A DNA stretch of 64,000 nt from Nioella aestuarii (GCF_050896395.1 NZ_JBPBBA010000017.1:1-64000), one strand, 5' to 3'; shown: positions 7,369 to 16,543, numbered from the stretch's first letter. Notes: generated by a model from the letters alone, not told the origin. Numbers and translations: made by a program.

Positions 7369-8856
7369 TTATCGGCTCAGCACACGTGCCACCGCATCTT
7401 TCCAACCGGCATAGCGGGCTTCACGAGTTTCTCCGTCCATCAAGGGAACAAACTCCCGCTCCAGCGCCCATGTGGCGGAAAAGCCTTCACGATCGGGGTA
7501 AACCCCAGCCTTCATCCCTGCTAGCCACGCCGCTCCAAGCGCTGTTGTCTCCAGCACCTTCGGTCGGTGCACCGGCGCGCCGAGGATGTCCGACAGGAAC
7601 TGCATGGTCCAGTCCGAAGCGCTCATCCCGCCATCGACGCGCAGGATGCTGTCTCCGCCCGCGCCTTGCCAGTCGGCGCGCATCGCTTCCCACAGGTCAC
7701 GGGTCTGGTAGCCTACACTTTCCAGCGCTGCGCGGGCGAACTCTGCGGGGCCGCTGTTGCGTGTCAGTCCGAAGATTGCGCCTCTGCATTCCGCATCCCA
7801 ATAGGGCGCGCCCAGGCCCGTGAAGGCAGGCACAAGGTAAAGCTGCTGCGCGGGATCCGCCGCTTCTGCCATGCCTTGCGTCTCGGGGGCGGAGTCAATG
7901 ATCTTCAAACCATCCCGCAGCCATTGCACCACTGCGCCAGCGATAAAGATGGATCCTTCCAGCGCATAGGTGGGTTTGCCGTCAAACTGATACGCGATCG
8001 TTCCCAGCATCCGGTTTTGCGACCGAACAAGCGTGTCACCGGTATTGAGCAATGCGAAACAGCCAGTGCCATAGGTCGATTTCAGCATCCCCGGTGCGAA
8101 ACAGGCCTGGCCGATCGTCGCCGCCTGCTGGTCGCCTGCAACACCCAAAATGGGAAGCGAGGTTCCCAAAAGTCCCGGCTCGGTTTGGCCAAACTCAGCC
8201 GCGCAATCCTTCACTTCGGGAAGCAGGCTCATTGGGATATTCATGAGCCCGCAAATCTCTTCGTCCCAGGCCCCGTCACGGATATTATAGAGTAGTGTCC
8301 GCGCCGCGTTGGTGGCATCCGTCACATGGGACACGCCGCCGGTCAGGCGCCAGATCAGGAAGGTATCGACGGTGCCGAAGGCCAGTTCGCCCCGATCTGC
8401 CCGCTCCCGCGCGCCATCCACATTGTCCAGGAGCCATGCCAGCTTGGTGCCCGAAAAATAGGGGTCGAGCAGCAGGCCAGTCTTTTCCTGCACTATCTCC
8501 TCGTGCCCCGCCTCCCTTAGGGCTGCGCAGCGATCCGCCGTGCGCCGATCCTGCCATACGATGGCGTTGTGCAAGGGCTCGCCGGTTTTGCGATCCCACA
8601 GCAGCGTTGTTTCCCGCTGATTGGTAATACCAATCGCCGCAATGCCAGAGGCCGACAGCCCCGCCTTATCCAAGGCCGAGCGACAGGTATCGACGACCGT
8701 GGTCCAGATATCCTCGGGATCATGCTCCACCCATCCCGATGCCGGGTAGTGCTGCGTGAATTCCTGTTGCGCAACCGCTGTGATGTTCATCTTGCCATCG
8801 AAAACGATGGCGCGGCTTGACGTGGTGCCCTGGTCGATGGCCAGAATGTGGGTCAT
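7369..8856 (-). CDS. glpK: Glycerol kinase
   Basis: 495 aa FGGY-family kinase, the standard GlpK length; phosphorylates glycerol to sn-glycerol 3-phosphate. The N-terminal DQGTTSSRAIVFD phosphate loop, the GITNQRETTLLWDRKTGEPL segment, WLLDNVDGARE and the second-domain GVAGDQQAA and YGTGCFALLNTG motifs are all typical. It lies 157 bases downstream of glpD on the same strand, and the divergent glpR borders glpD, so the three form a glycerol catabolic unit. No glpF facilitator or ABC glycerol importer is present. Regulation is probably by GlpR through the glpD promoter, with a possible internal promoter in the glpD-glpK gap. Confidence 0.95.
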   Translation of the reverse strand: MTHILAIDQGTTSSRAIVFDGKMNITAVAQQEFTQHYPASGWVEHDPEDIWTTVVDTCRSALDKAGLSASGIAAIGITNQRETTLLWDRKTGEPLHNAIVWQDRRTADRCAALREAGHEEIVQEKTGLLLDPYFSGTKLAWLLDNVDGARERADRGELAFGTVDTFLIWRLTGGVSHVTDATNAARTLLYNIRDGAWDEEICGLMNIPMSLLPEVKDCAAEFGQTEPGLLGTSLPILGVAGDQQAATIGQACFAPGMLKSTYGTGCFALLNTGDTLVRSQNRMLGTIAYQFDGKPTYALEGSIFIAGAVVQWLRDGLKIIDSAPETQGMAEAADPAQQLYLVPAFTGLGAPYWDAECRGAIFGLTRNSGPAEFARAALESVGYQTRDLWEAMRADWQGAGGDSILRVDGGMSASDWTMQFLSDILGAPVHRPKVLETTALGAAWLAGMKAGVYPDREGFSATWALEREFVPLMDGETREARYAGWKDAVARVLSR

Positions 8857-9013
8857 CGGTTCCTCCCTCTTTCTTGCAATCCTAGCGGGTGCGCATTGCC
8901 CCGCAAACCATTCACGTGCTCAAGATCCAATTTCGCCGCGCTTTGCGCGCTGTTCCGCCGTGGCTCTGCCCCCGGACCCTCAAGGCAACTCCTCCAGGCT
9001 CAAAGACATTCGG

Positions 9014-10585
9014 TCACTCAGAAACCGCAGGGCTGGCAACGCGGCCTGACATGAACCGGTCGATGGCGGCGATCTGGTCTTCGGTTAGCCGCAGGCCAAG
9101 CCGGGTGCGGCGCCAGACGACATCTTCTGCCTGCCGGGCATATTCGCGCGTCATGAGCCAGCGAAGCTCTGCCTCGGTTAGGGTTGCGCCAAAGTCGTGG
9201 CCAAGCTCAGCAGCTGTGGTCGCATCCCCGAGAATGTCGCGCGCCTCGGTGCCATAGTGACGAACCAGGCGCTTGGCCCAGGCCGGGGTCAGGAAAGGAT
9301 AGTCGGCCAGCAGCCCATTAATCAGGGACTGCACGGCGGATACCGGAAAATCCCCGCCCGGCATGGGCACACCCGCCGTCCAATCGCCTTTTGACAGGGG
9401 CAGATGCTGGCCGATCTTTTCCAGCGCGCTTTCGGCAAGCTTCCGATATGTGGTGATCTTGCCCCCGAATACATTCAGCACTGGCGGTCCGTTCGCATCG
9501 ACCTTCAGCACGTAATCCCGCGTGGCTGATTGAGCTGCGCTGGCCCCGTCGTCATAGAGCGGACGGACCCCGGAATAGGTCCAGACAACATCCTCGCGCG
9601 TGAGCGGCTGCTTGAAGTAGTTCGATGCGAAAGCGCAAAGATAATCCTGCTCTTCACCAGTGCAGACCGGTGCGACGGAGGGGTCCGTGTGGTCCAGGTC
9701 CGTGGTGCCGATCAGGGTGAAATCCTCTTCATAGGGAATGGCGAAGATGATCCGCCCGTCTTCGCCCTGAAAGAAGTAGCACTTGTCGTGATCATACAGC
9801 TTTCGCGTCACGATATGGCTGCCACGCACCAGCCTTACATTTTCACGCGAGTTCACGCGGATCTTTGTCTGGATCACGTCGCCCACCCAGGGGCCTGCCG
9901 CGTTGACCAGCATCTTTGCCCGCACCGTCCGCTGACCGCTTTCATCCTCCAGCATGATGGACCAGGCATCCCCGTCTCGGGCCGCGGACAGCACCTTGGT
10001 GCGCACCATGATCTTTGCGCCACGCGCCTCGGCGTCGCGGGCATTCAGAACGACCAGCCGCGAATCCTGAACCCAACAATCGGAATACTCGTAGGCCTTG
10101 GCGAAACGGTCCTGCAAAGGCATGCCTTCCGGTGCGGTCCGCAGATCGACGGTTTTCGTCCCTGGCAGAATCTTGCGTCCGCCAAGATGGTCATACATGA
10201 ACAACCCAAACCGGATCAGCCAGGCGGGGCGCCGTCCACGCATCCAAGGCATGACCAGCCCCAACAGCCGGGAGGTGGGCGTCGTGCTCTCGAACCGCAT
10301 GTCCTTGTGGTAAGGCAGCACGAAGCGCATCGGCCAGCTGATGTGGGGCATGGCCGAGAGCAGGACTTCGCGTTCTTTCAGCGCCTCCCGCACCAGCCGG
10401 ATCTCAAAATATTCCAGGTAGCGCAGCCCGCCATGAAACAGCTTCGTCGCGGCCGAAGAGGTGGCTGACGCGAGGTCGTTCATTTCCGCAAGCCCGACGC
10501 TCAGACCCCGGCCCGACGCATCCCGTGCGATGCCGCAGCCGTTGATTCCGCCGCCAATGATGAAGAGGTCATATTCCTCGGACAT
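9014..10585 (-). CDS. glpD: Aerobic glycerol-3-phosphate dehydrogenase
   Basis: 523 aa FAD enzyme; oxidises glycerol 3-phosphate to dihydroxyacetone phosphate at the inner membrane and feeds electrons to ubiquinone. The N-terminal FAD-binding motif FIIGGGINGCGIARDASGRG covers residues 7-26, and typical segments ATSSAATKLFHGGLRYLEY and GTTDLDHTDP follow. The ATG at 10585 is chosen, since the family N-terminus MSEEYDLFIIGGG begins there; an upstream in-frame start adds 13 unconserved residues. The last dozen codons carry a 17-base match to the dispersed repeat found at 29132, suggesting the C-terminal tail was shaped by repeat insertion. It is divergent from glpR across a 127-base region with two GlpR-like sites. 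Confidence 0.95.
   Translation of the reverse strand: MSEEYDLFIIGGGINGCGIARDASGRGLSVGLAEMNDLASATSSAATKLFHGGLRYLEYFEIRLVREALKEREVLLSAMPHISWPMRFVLPYHKDMRFESTTPTSRLLGLVMPWMRGRRPAWLIRFGLFMYDHLGGRKILPGTKTVDLRTAPEGMPLQDRFAKAYEYSDCWVQDSRLVVLNARDAEARGAKIMVRTKVLSAARDGDAWSIMLEDESGQRTVRAKMLVNAAGPWVGDVIQTKIRVNSRENVRLVRGSHIVTRKLYDHDKCYFFQGEDGRIIFAIPYEEDFTLIGTTDLDHTDPSVAPVCTGEEQDYLCAFASNYFKQPLTREDVVWTYSGVRPLYDDGASAAQSATRDYVLKVDANGPPVLNVFGGKITTYRKLAESALEKIGQHLPLSKGDWTAGVPMPGGDFPVSAVQSLINGLLADYPFLTPAWAKRLVRHYGTEARDILGDATTAAELGHDFGATLTEAELRWLMTREYARQAEDVVWRRTRLGLRLTEDQIAAIDRFMSGRVASPAVSE
9033..9049. repeat. Fragment of dispersed repeat in glpD tail
   Basis: TGGCAACGCGGCCTGAC matches the left end of repeat copy B (29132) at 16 of 17 positions and copy A (7291) over its first 13. 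It lies inside the last codons of glpD, just before the stop. Confidence 0.35.
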
Positions 10586-10625
10586 GAGAGACTCGCCTTT
10601 CGAATTACGCGCGACTCCTGTCACT

Positions 10626-10656
10626 TCATGTTCGTTTTGTCAATTTTCATGTTCGA
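10626..10656. promoter_or_regulatory. Paired GlpR-type operator half sites
   Basis: TCATGTTCG occurs twice, with starts 20 bases apart (CATGTTCG at 10628 and 10648), each followed by T/A-rich bases. The enterobacterial GlpR half site is close to TATGTTCGAT, so these are likely GlpR operators controlling glpD and autoregulating glpR. The two-helical-turn spacing puts both sites on one face of the DNA. Confidence 0.6.
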
Positions 10657-10712
10657 TATTCTTCGCTTCCCGACGCGAATTTCTTCGTTATAAGAAACAG
10701 GAAGGAGTTCTC

Positions 10713-11483
10713 ATGCCGATCACCCCCCGCCAATCCGATATTCTGAACCGCGCTCGCAGCGATGGCCGTGTGATGGTCGACGACCTGGCGGAGACCTTCG
10801 GCGTCACCGTCCAAACCATCCGCCGCGACCTGACCGAGCTATGTGACGCGCGCCTTTTGGACCGTATCCATGGCGGCGCTGTTCTGCCCTCGGGGGTCAC
10901 CAATATCGGCTATGAGGATCGCCGCCGTCTGAATGCGGATGCCAAGGACGCGATCGCCCGCGCCTGCGCCGCCGAGATCCCCAATGGCGCCTCGCTGTTC
11001 CTGAATATCGGCACCACGACCGAGGCTGTCGCACGGGCATTGCAGAGCCATAGCGGCCTGATGGTGGTGACCAACAACATGAACGCGGCGCAGATCCTGG
11101 CTGGCAACCCGTCATGCGAAGTGGTGCTGACCGGAGGCACTCTGCGGCGGGCGGATGGGGGCCTCGTGGGCGATCTGGCGGTGCAGACAATCCGCGCCTT
11201 CAAGGTAGATGTGGCCGTAATCGGGGCCTCGGCGCTCGATGCGGATGGCGACCTGCTCGACTTCGACATTCAGGAGGTGCGTGTCGCCCATGCGATCCTG
11301 CAACAGGCGCGGCAGGCAATTCTTGTCGCAGATCGAGGCAAGCTTACACGCGCGGCACCAGTTCGCATTGGATCACTGACAGATCTGGATATCTGGGTGA
11401 CAGATGCAGAACCGCCCGCAGCGCTTTGCACCTTATGCGACGAAGCCGGAACCGAGATCAGGGTTGCTGAACCCGCGCAATAA
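10713..11483 (+). CDS. glpR: DeoR-family glycerol-3-phosphate regulator
   Basis: 256 aa DeoR repressor. The N-terminal winged helix reads RQSDILNRARSDGRVMVDDL then FGVTVQTIRRDLTELCD, and the C-terminal sugar-phosphate domain has LFLNIGTTTEAVARAL and VLTGGTLRRADGGLVG. The start at 10713 has a very strong AGGAAGGAG ribosome site; the longer upstream frame only reads antisense to glpD. Being divergent from glpD-glpK, with GlpR-like half sites between, it is assigned as GlpR, responding to glycerol 3-phosphate. Its 3' end overlaps the convergent esterase gene by 26 bases. Confidence 0.9.
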   Translation: MPITPRQSDILNRARSDGRVMVDDLAETFGVTVQTIRRDLTELCDARLLDRIHGGAVLPSGVTNIGYEDRRRLNADAKDAIARACAAEIPNGASLFLNIGTTTEAVARALQSHSGLMVVTNNMNAAQILAGNPSCEVVLTGGTLRRADGGLVGDLAVQTIRAFKVDVAVIGASALDADGDLLDFDIQEVRVAHAILQQARQAILVADRGKLTRAAPVRIGSLTDLDIWVTDAEPPAALCTLCDEAGTEIRVAEPAQ

Positions 11484-12135
11484 GCGCTTCGACCTCGATT
11501 GCAATCGCACCAACGATCAGGGCCACACCCTCCGCATTCGGGTGGATGCCATCTGCCTGCATCATCGCCTGCACGTCAGGGGCAGTCACAACCGGCGCAA
11601 GGAAACTTTCCACGAAAAGCGTGCCGTGTTCCGCCGCCAGCTCTGGATAGATCGCATCGAACGCCGCCTTGTAGTCAGGTCCGTAATTCAAAGGGGCCTC
11701 CATGCCGATCAGCAGCACCTCAACCCCGGCCTCCGCCGCAGCGTCCAGAATACCCGCGAGGTTCGCGCGCGCGGCCTCGGGCGGCAGCCCGCGCAGCAGG
11801 TCGTTGCCGCCAAGGGCGACGATCAGAGCTTGCACATCGTCCGTCAATGTCCAGCCGATGCGCGCCAGACCGCCCGCCGTCGTATCCCCGGACACGCCCG
11901 CATTGATCAGCCGCACCTCATGGCCCCGCGCCTGCAACCAAGCCTCCAGTTGCGGCACGAAGCCCTCATCGACGGGCAGCCCGTAGCCCTGTGTCAGGCT
12001 GTCGCCAAGGGCCGCGATCACCACCTCATCTGCCCATGACGGTGCGGCAGATAGGCCAAGGGCCAGCACAGCCGCCTTGCCCAATCCCCGCCATCCCCCA
12101 TATCCAAAGGATAGCCGAGCTCGGAGCCATTTCAT
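11458..12135 (-). CDS. tesA: Periplasmic SGNH esterase, TesA-like
   Basis: 225 aa SGNH-fold arylesterase/thioesterase/lysophospholipase. A Sec signal peptide is seen (h-region AAVLALGLSAAP, cleavage after SWA, about residue 35). Block I ALGDSLTQGYGLP holds the nucleophile Ser, block II has GVSGDTTAGG (Gly), block III has ALGGNDLLRG (Asn) and block V has DGIHPNAEG (Asp and His). The catalytic set is therefore complete. The start codon at 12135 overlaps the divergent ybbA start, so the two genes share no intergenic DNA; this matches the tesA/ybbA-ybbP pairing in E. coli. A second in-frame ATG at 12147 would lengthen the overlap. Confidence 0.85.
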   Translation of the reverse strand: MKWLRARLSFGYGGWRGLGKAAVLALGLSAAPSWADEVVIAALGDSLTQGYGLPVDEGFVPQLEAWLQARGHEVRLINAGVSGDTTAGGLARIGWTLTDDVQALIVALGGNDLLRGLPPEAARANLAGILDAAAEAGVEVLLIGMEAPLNYGPDYKAAFDAIYPELAAEHGTLFVESFLAPVVTAPDVQAMMQADGIHPNAEGVALIVGAIAIEVEALIARVQQP

Positions 12136-12805
12136 GACGTCCCCCATTCTGTCCCTCACCGATGCAACCCTGACGCTCGATGGCAATGCCGGCAAAGTCG
12201 AGATCCTTCGCGGGATCACGCTGTCGGTTGAGCCAGGCGAAACGGTGGGGCTGGTGGGGCCGTCTGGATCGGGCAAGTCGTCTCTCCTCATGCTGCTTGG
12301 CGGGCTGGAACGGGCCACGGGTGGCGTCGTCTCGGCCCTTGGCAAAGATCTGACGCCGATGACCGAGGATCAGCTTGCGCGCTTTCGCAGGGACAATATG
12401 GGCGTGGTCTTTCAAAGCTTCCACCTAATTCCCACGATGACTGCGCTGGAAAATGTGGCGACGCCCTTGGAACTTGCTGGTCGCAAGGACGCGTTTGAAA
12501 GGGCCAAACAGGAACTGGCCGCCGTCGGCCTTAGCGACAGGATGCATCACTATCCCGGCCAGTTATCGGGGGGCGAGCAACAGCGCGTGGCCCTGGCCCG
12601 AGCCGCCGCACCGCGCCCGCGTATCCTGTTGGCAGATGAACCGACCGGAAACCTGGACGAGGCAAACGGGCGTGCGATCATGGACCTTCTGTTTGACCTG
12701 CGTGACCGACATGGTGCGACGCTGATCATGGTCACACACGCGCCCGAACTTGCGGCACGCTGCGACAGGGTGATCGGCCTGCGCGACGGGCGGTTGGACC
12801 TATGA
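12134..12805 (+). CDS. ybbA: ABC transporter ATPase, YbbA-like
   Basis: 223 aa LolD/MacB-type ATPase. Walker A GPSGSGKSS is at about residue 43, the Q-loop lies in GVVFQSFHLIPTMTALENVA, the signature LSGGEQQRVALARA is near 141, Walker B ILLADEPTGNLD near 166, and the H-loop is in MVTHAPELA. It pairs with the large permease two genes downstream. The ATG at 12134 overlaps the divergent esterase ATG in a TCATGA palindrome. The gene ends in a 4-base overlap with the 118-aa gene. E. coli YbbAP is proposed to act on envelope hydrophobic compounds; the substrate here is not known. Confidence 0.85.
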   Translation: MTSPILSLTDATLTLDGNAGKVEILRGITLSVEPGETVGLVGPSGSGKSSLLMLLGGLERATGGVVSALGKDLTPMTEDQLARFRRDNMGVVFQSFHLIPTMTALENVATPLELAGRKDAFERAKQELAAVGLSDRMHHYPGQLSGGEQQRVALARAAAPRPRILLADEPTGNLDEANGRAIMDLLFDLRDRHGATLIMVTHAPELAARCDRVIGLRDGRLDL

Positions 12806-13158
12806 TCCCGGTCGACAAATATCCGGTGATCGGGCAGGTGACACGCAGCCCGGCCGGACGGCTGACCCTGACGCCTGATCAGGATCTGATGCGCGAGGGC
12901 ATTCTTTATCTTGTCGAACGCATGACACCGACCGACCAGCGACTGGCGGTGCCCGGCGGCATGTTGCGCTTTGCGGAAAGCGGCCGGCTTTTCGCCATGC
13001 TGGCCCGCGCCCTGCCCGAATGCCATGCGGCCTTGCACGAAGGGGCCATCATCGACGCGCGGTTCCGCGACTGGCCCGACCTGATGGCCGCCGCCTTTAC
13101 GGTGCAGGAGATTCAGGACCGCCGAGCGCCACCGTGGAACTGGGGGCGCCGCAGATGA
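12802..13158 (+). CDS. Conserved-position hypothetical protein
   Basis: 118 aa, not recognised. It is soluble, with no signal peptide or membrane segment; features are a central RMTPTDQRLAVPGGMLRFAE stretch and a C-terminal PPWNWGRRR tail. It overlaps ybbA by 4 bases upstream and the ybbP permease gene by 4 bases downstream, so it is translated as part of the ABC cassette and may be an accessory of it (inference). Confidence 0.65.
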   Translation: MIPVDKYPVIGQVTRSPAGRLTLTPDQDLMREGILYLVERMTPTDQRLAVPGGMLRFAESGRLFAMLARALPECHAALHEGAIIDARFRDWPDLMAAAFTVQEIQDRRAPPWNWGRRR

Positions 13159-15674
13159 GTGCCGCAATCCGTATCGCCTTGCGCGACCTGCGTGGCGGCC
13201 TGCGCGGGTTTCGTATCTTTCTGGCCTGCCTGACGCTTGGTGTCGCGGCGATTGCCGCCGTGGGCTCGGTCAGGCAAGCTGTGCAGATCGGCCTGGAGGA
13301 AGAAGGCGCGCTGATCCTTGGCGGCGATGCCGAAATGACCTTCGTCTACCGCATGGCAACCGAGGCCGAGGCTGCGTGGATGAACCGGGTCGCCCTGGCC
13401 GTATCCGAAACGGTCGATTTCCGATCCATGGCCGTGGCTGAGGTGGGCGGCGAAACCGTACGCGGTCTCACGCAGTTGCGCGGCGTTGACGGGCGCTATC
13501 CGCTCTATGGCGAGGTCGGGCTCGATCCGGCGATGACCATCGAGGAGGCGCTTGCGACAACCGACCTGCCCGGCGCGGTGATGCACCGGACGCTGATTGC
13601 ACAGATGGGCTTGCAGATGGGCGATACCGTCAATTTTGGTCTGCAATCCTTCGAACTGCGTGCGGCCTTGACAGATGAGCCCGACATGGCGGGTGGCAAT
13701 TTCGGCCCCGGCCCTCGCACTCTGGTCCGGCTGGACGCACTGGACGGCTCTGGTCTGCTGGCCCCCGGCACGCTTTTCGACAGCCAGTATCGCCTTGCCC
13801 TGCCCGAAGGCACCGACCTAGCCGCGCTGGAAACCGAGGCGCGCGCGCTTTTTGCGGACACCGGACTGCGCTGGAAGGATGCCCGCAACGCTGCCCCTGC
13901 CCTTGGCCGGTTCGTGGACAGGATCGGGGCGTTCCTTGTGCTGGTCGGGTTGGCTGGACTGGCTGTGGGGGGCGTCGGTATTTCCGCCGCTGTGCGCAGC
14001 TATCTGACGGGCAAGACCGAGACCATCGCCACACTGAAGACGCTCGGGGCGGATCGGCGCACCATCTTCACCGTCTATTTCCTGCAAATCGGCGCGATGA
14101 CGGTGCTTGGTCTGGCCCTTGGTCTGGTCTTGGGCGCGGTCCTTCCGCTTGGGCTTGCCCCCCTGATCGCCGGGTCGCTGCCGATCCCGGCCACATTCGA
14201 GCTGCATCCCGGCCCGCTGGCCGAAGCCGCAGTTTATGGTGCTCTGGCCGCGTTGATCTTTACCCTTTGGCCGCTTGCGCGCATTGAGCAGGTCCGCGCC
14301 GCCGCCCTGTACCGAGAGGCTGCGGGCCTGTCCCGCCATTGGCCGCGCTGGCCGTTCCTGTTGGTCATCGCGGGGCTGGCGGGGCTGCTTGTCTCTCTGG
14401 CCGCGTGGCTGTCCGGCATTCCGCGCCTTGCGCTATGGTCCGCGGCTGCGATCCTGTCCGCCCTGGTGATCCTCGCTCTGGCCGCAAGCCTCTTGCGCTT
14501 GCTGGCCCGCAATCTGGCCCGCCGCGCCCACGGCCGCCCGGCGTTGCGCCTGGCGCTTGGCGCTATTGGCGCACCGGGGTCCGAGGCCACCAGTACGATC
14601 CTGTCGCTCGGGCTTGGCCTGTCCGTCCTGGCTGCAGTGGGCCAGATCGACACCAACCTGCGCGCCGCGATCCAGCAGGATCTGCCCCAGGTCGCCCCCG
14701 CCTTCTTCTTCGTCGACCTTCAGCCCAACCAGATCGAGCCTTTCCTGACGGCAATGGAAACGGACCCGGATGTGACCCGCGTGGACAGTGCACCGATGCT
14801 GCGCGGTGTGATCACCCGGATCAACGACCGTCCTGCGGCAGAAGTCGCAGGCAATCACTGGGTGATCCGCGGCGACCGGGGCCTGACCTACCGGGCCGAC
14901 GCGCCACCCGCGCGTGAGATCACCGAAGGCGCATGGTGGCCCGAGGATTACGATGGCCCGCCACAGATGGCCTTCGCGGCAGAGGAAGCTCTGGAAATGG
15001 GCATTGGCCTTGGCGACACGATGACCGTGAACGTCCTTGGCCGCGACATCACCGCGACCATTGTCGCGCTGAGAGAGGTCGATTTTTCCAATGCCGGGAT
15101 CGGCTTTGTCATGACGCTGTCGCCCAATGCGCTGGCCGGGGCACCGCACACCCACATCGCCACTGTTTATGCAGACCAACAGGCAGAGGCCCGCATTCTT
15201 CGGGAAGTGGCAGGCATTGGCCCCAACATCACCGCGATCAGCGTCCGCGATGCGATCGACCAGGTTGCCCGTGCGCTGTCTGGCATTGCCGCAGCCACAT
15301 CATGGGGCGCGGCGGCGACGCTGCTGACCGGCTTCATGGTGCTGATCGGCGCGGCGGCAGCGGGCGAACGGGCCCGCGCCTACGAAGCCGCAATTATGAA
15401 AACCCTCGGTGCCAGTCGCACAGGCATTCTAACGAGCTTCGCTCTGCGATCTGCCATGATGGGGGCGGCGGCAGGCGTGGTCGCAGTGGCGGCGGGTGGC
15501 TTGGCCGGTTGGGCTGTGACCCATTTCGTAATGGAGAGCGACTTCGCCTTCCACCTGCCCTCTGCCATCGCCATAACCCTTGGCGGTGCAATGGCAACCC
15601 TGCTTGCCGGTCTCGTGTTTGCGTGGCGCCCCTTGGCCGTGCGTCCCGCCCGGATCCTGCGCAGTGAGGGCTGA
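13155..15674 (+). CDS. ybbP: ABC transporter permease, YbbP/FtsX type
   Basis: 839 aa inner-membrane permease of the MacB/FtsX class. It has one N-terminal membrane helix (about residues 20-40), a large periplasmic domain, then an FtsX block with GLAVGGVGISAAVRSYLTGK followed by TETIATLKTLGADRRTIFTV. A group of central helices follows, then a second periplasmic domain and a second FtsX block with AYEAAIMKTLGASRTGILTS. This double arrangement is that of YbbP, acting with the YbbA ATPase. The start at 13155 is set by the family-like N-terminus SAAIRIALRDLRGGLRGF and the 4-base overlap with the preceding gene. The likely role is moving lipid-like or hydrophobic compounds from the inner membrane, alongside the periplasmic esterase. 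Confidence 0.85.
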   Translation: MSAAIRIALRDLRGGLRGFRIFLACLTLGVAAIAAVGSVRQAVQIGLEEEGALILGGDAEMTFVYRMATEAEAAWMNRVALAVSETVDFRSMAVAEVGGETVRGLTQLRGVDGRYPLYGEVGLDPAMTIEEALATTDLPGAVMHRTLIAQMGLQMGDTVNFGLQSFELRAALTDEPDMAGGNFGPGPRTLVRLDALDGSGLLAPGTLFDSQYRLALPEGTDLAALETEARALFADTGLRWKDARNAAPALGRFVDRIGAFLVLVGLAGLAVGGVGISAAVRSYLTGKTETIATLKTLGADRRTIFTVYFLQIGAMTVLGLALGLVLGAVLPLGLAPLIAGSLPIPATFELHPGPLAEAAVYGALAALIFTLWPLARIEQVRAAALYREAAGLSRHWPRWPFLLVIAGLAGLLVSLAAWLSGIPRLALWSAAAILSALVILALAASLLRLLARNLARRAHGRPALRLALGAIGAPGSEATSTILSLGLGLSVLAAVGQIDTNLRAAIQQDLPQVAPAFFFVDLQPNQIEPFLTAMETDPDVTRVDSAPMLRGVITRINDRPAAEVAGNHWVIRGDRGLTYRADAPPAREITEGAWWPEDYDGPPQMAFAAEEALEMGIGLGDTMTVNVLGRDITATIVALREVDFSNAGIGFVMTLSPNALAGAPHTHIATVYADQQAEARILREVAGIGPNITAISVRDAIDQVARALSGIAAATSWGAAATLLTGFMVLIGAAAAGERARAYEAAIMKTLGASRTGILTSFALRSAMMGAAAGVVAVAAGGLAGWAVTHFVMESDFAFHLPSAIAITLGGAMATLLAGLVFAWRPLAVRPARILRSEG

Positions 15675-15745
15675 ACTGGCAAACTGTTGCCGCAGGCAAA
15701 CCATACCCTCTTGTTTTTCATGCCCTTCCAGCGCAAGTGCTATAC

Positions 15746-16543
15746 ATGATCCGCCGCCTCCGCAGCATATTGACCCGTCCAAGCAGCGACCAATCCCCCG
15801 CCCCGGTGCGGGATGCCCTGCCACACCCAGAGTTTTCGACTTATGTTGTCGGCGATCTGCATGGGCGTGCGGACCTGCTGGAACGGGCGCTGGACCGGAT
15901 TGACGAACATGTGGGTCGCACCGGCGCGCGAAATCCGCAGGTGGTCTTTGTCGGGAACTACATTGATCACGGTCCGGAAAGTGCCGCCACCCTGACCCGA
16001 GTTTGGGAACTGTCCAAGGAATTGCCGCAGAACGTGACCTGCCTAATGGGCAATCATGAACGCATGCTGCTGGATTTCCTCGCCGACCCAAAGACACGCG
16101 GCCCCCGCTGGCTGCGGTCCGGTGCGCGCCCGACACTGGAAAGCTTTGGCCTGCATACCAGCCAACTGGAACCGGGCTGCGCCCCCGATCTGTTTCGACA
16201 AGAGGCGCTGGCGCTTCGCGCGCATGTGGCCCCGGCGCTGCTGGACTGGCTGGAAGAACTGCCACTGTCGTGGAACTCCGGCAATCTCTGGGTTGTTCAC
16301 GCAGCCGCCGATCCACAGCACGCCATGGACAGCCAGTCGCCTCGCGTTTTGCTTTGGGGGCACCCCGAGTTTGACACCCGCCCCAGGTCAGACGGCGTCT
16401 GGATCGTTCATGGCCACACCCCCGCCGAAGCGCCGGTCAGCACCGAAGGCCGGATCTGCGTCGATTGCGGGGCGTGGGAAACCGGGCTGCTCTGTACGGT
16501 CGCCGTCTTGCCCGATGGCCGGTTCGAATTCCTTTACGCCTGA
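15746..16543 (+). CDS. Metallophosphoesterase with altered metal motif
   Basis: 265 aa PPP-type phosphoesterase of the bacterial serine/threonine phosphatase group. Motif I GDLHGRADLLE is intact (about residue 36), motif III GNHERMLLDF intact (about 101), VVHAAADP gives the next His (about 183), and VHGHTPAEAP the last (about 222). Motif II, normally GDYIDRGP, reads GNYIDHGP (about residue 69): the metal-bridging Asp is Asn and the phosphate-contacting Arg is His. The fold is expected to be kept, but activity may be weak, metal-specific or lost. The ATG at 15746 is used; an in-frame GTG three codons earlier is possible. It stands alone between the ABC cassette and a degenerate dehydrogenase gene. 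Confidence 0.8.
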   Translation: MIRRLRSILTRPSSDQSPAPVRDALPHPEFSTYVVGDLHGRADLLERALDRIDEHVGRTGARNPQVVFVGNYIDHGPESAATLTRVWELSKELPQNVTCLMGNHERMLLDFLADPKTRGPRWLRSGARPTLESFGLHTSQLEPGCAPDLFRQEALALRAHVAPALLDWLEELPLSWNSGNLWVVHAAADPQHAMDSQSPRVLLWGHPEFDTRPRSDGVWIVHGHTPAEAPVSTEGRICVDCGAWETGLLCTVAVLPDGRFEFLYA

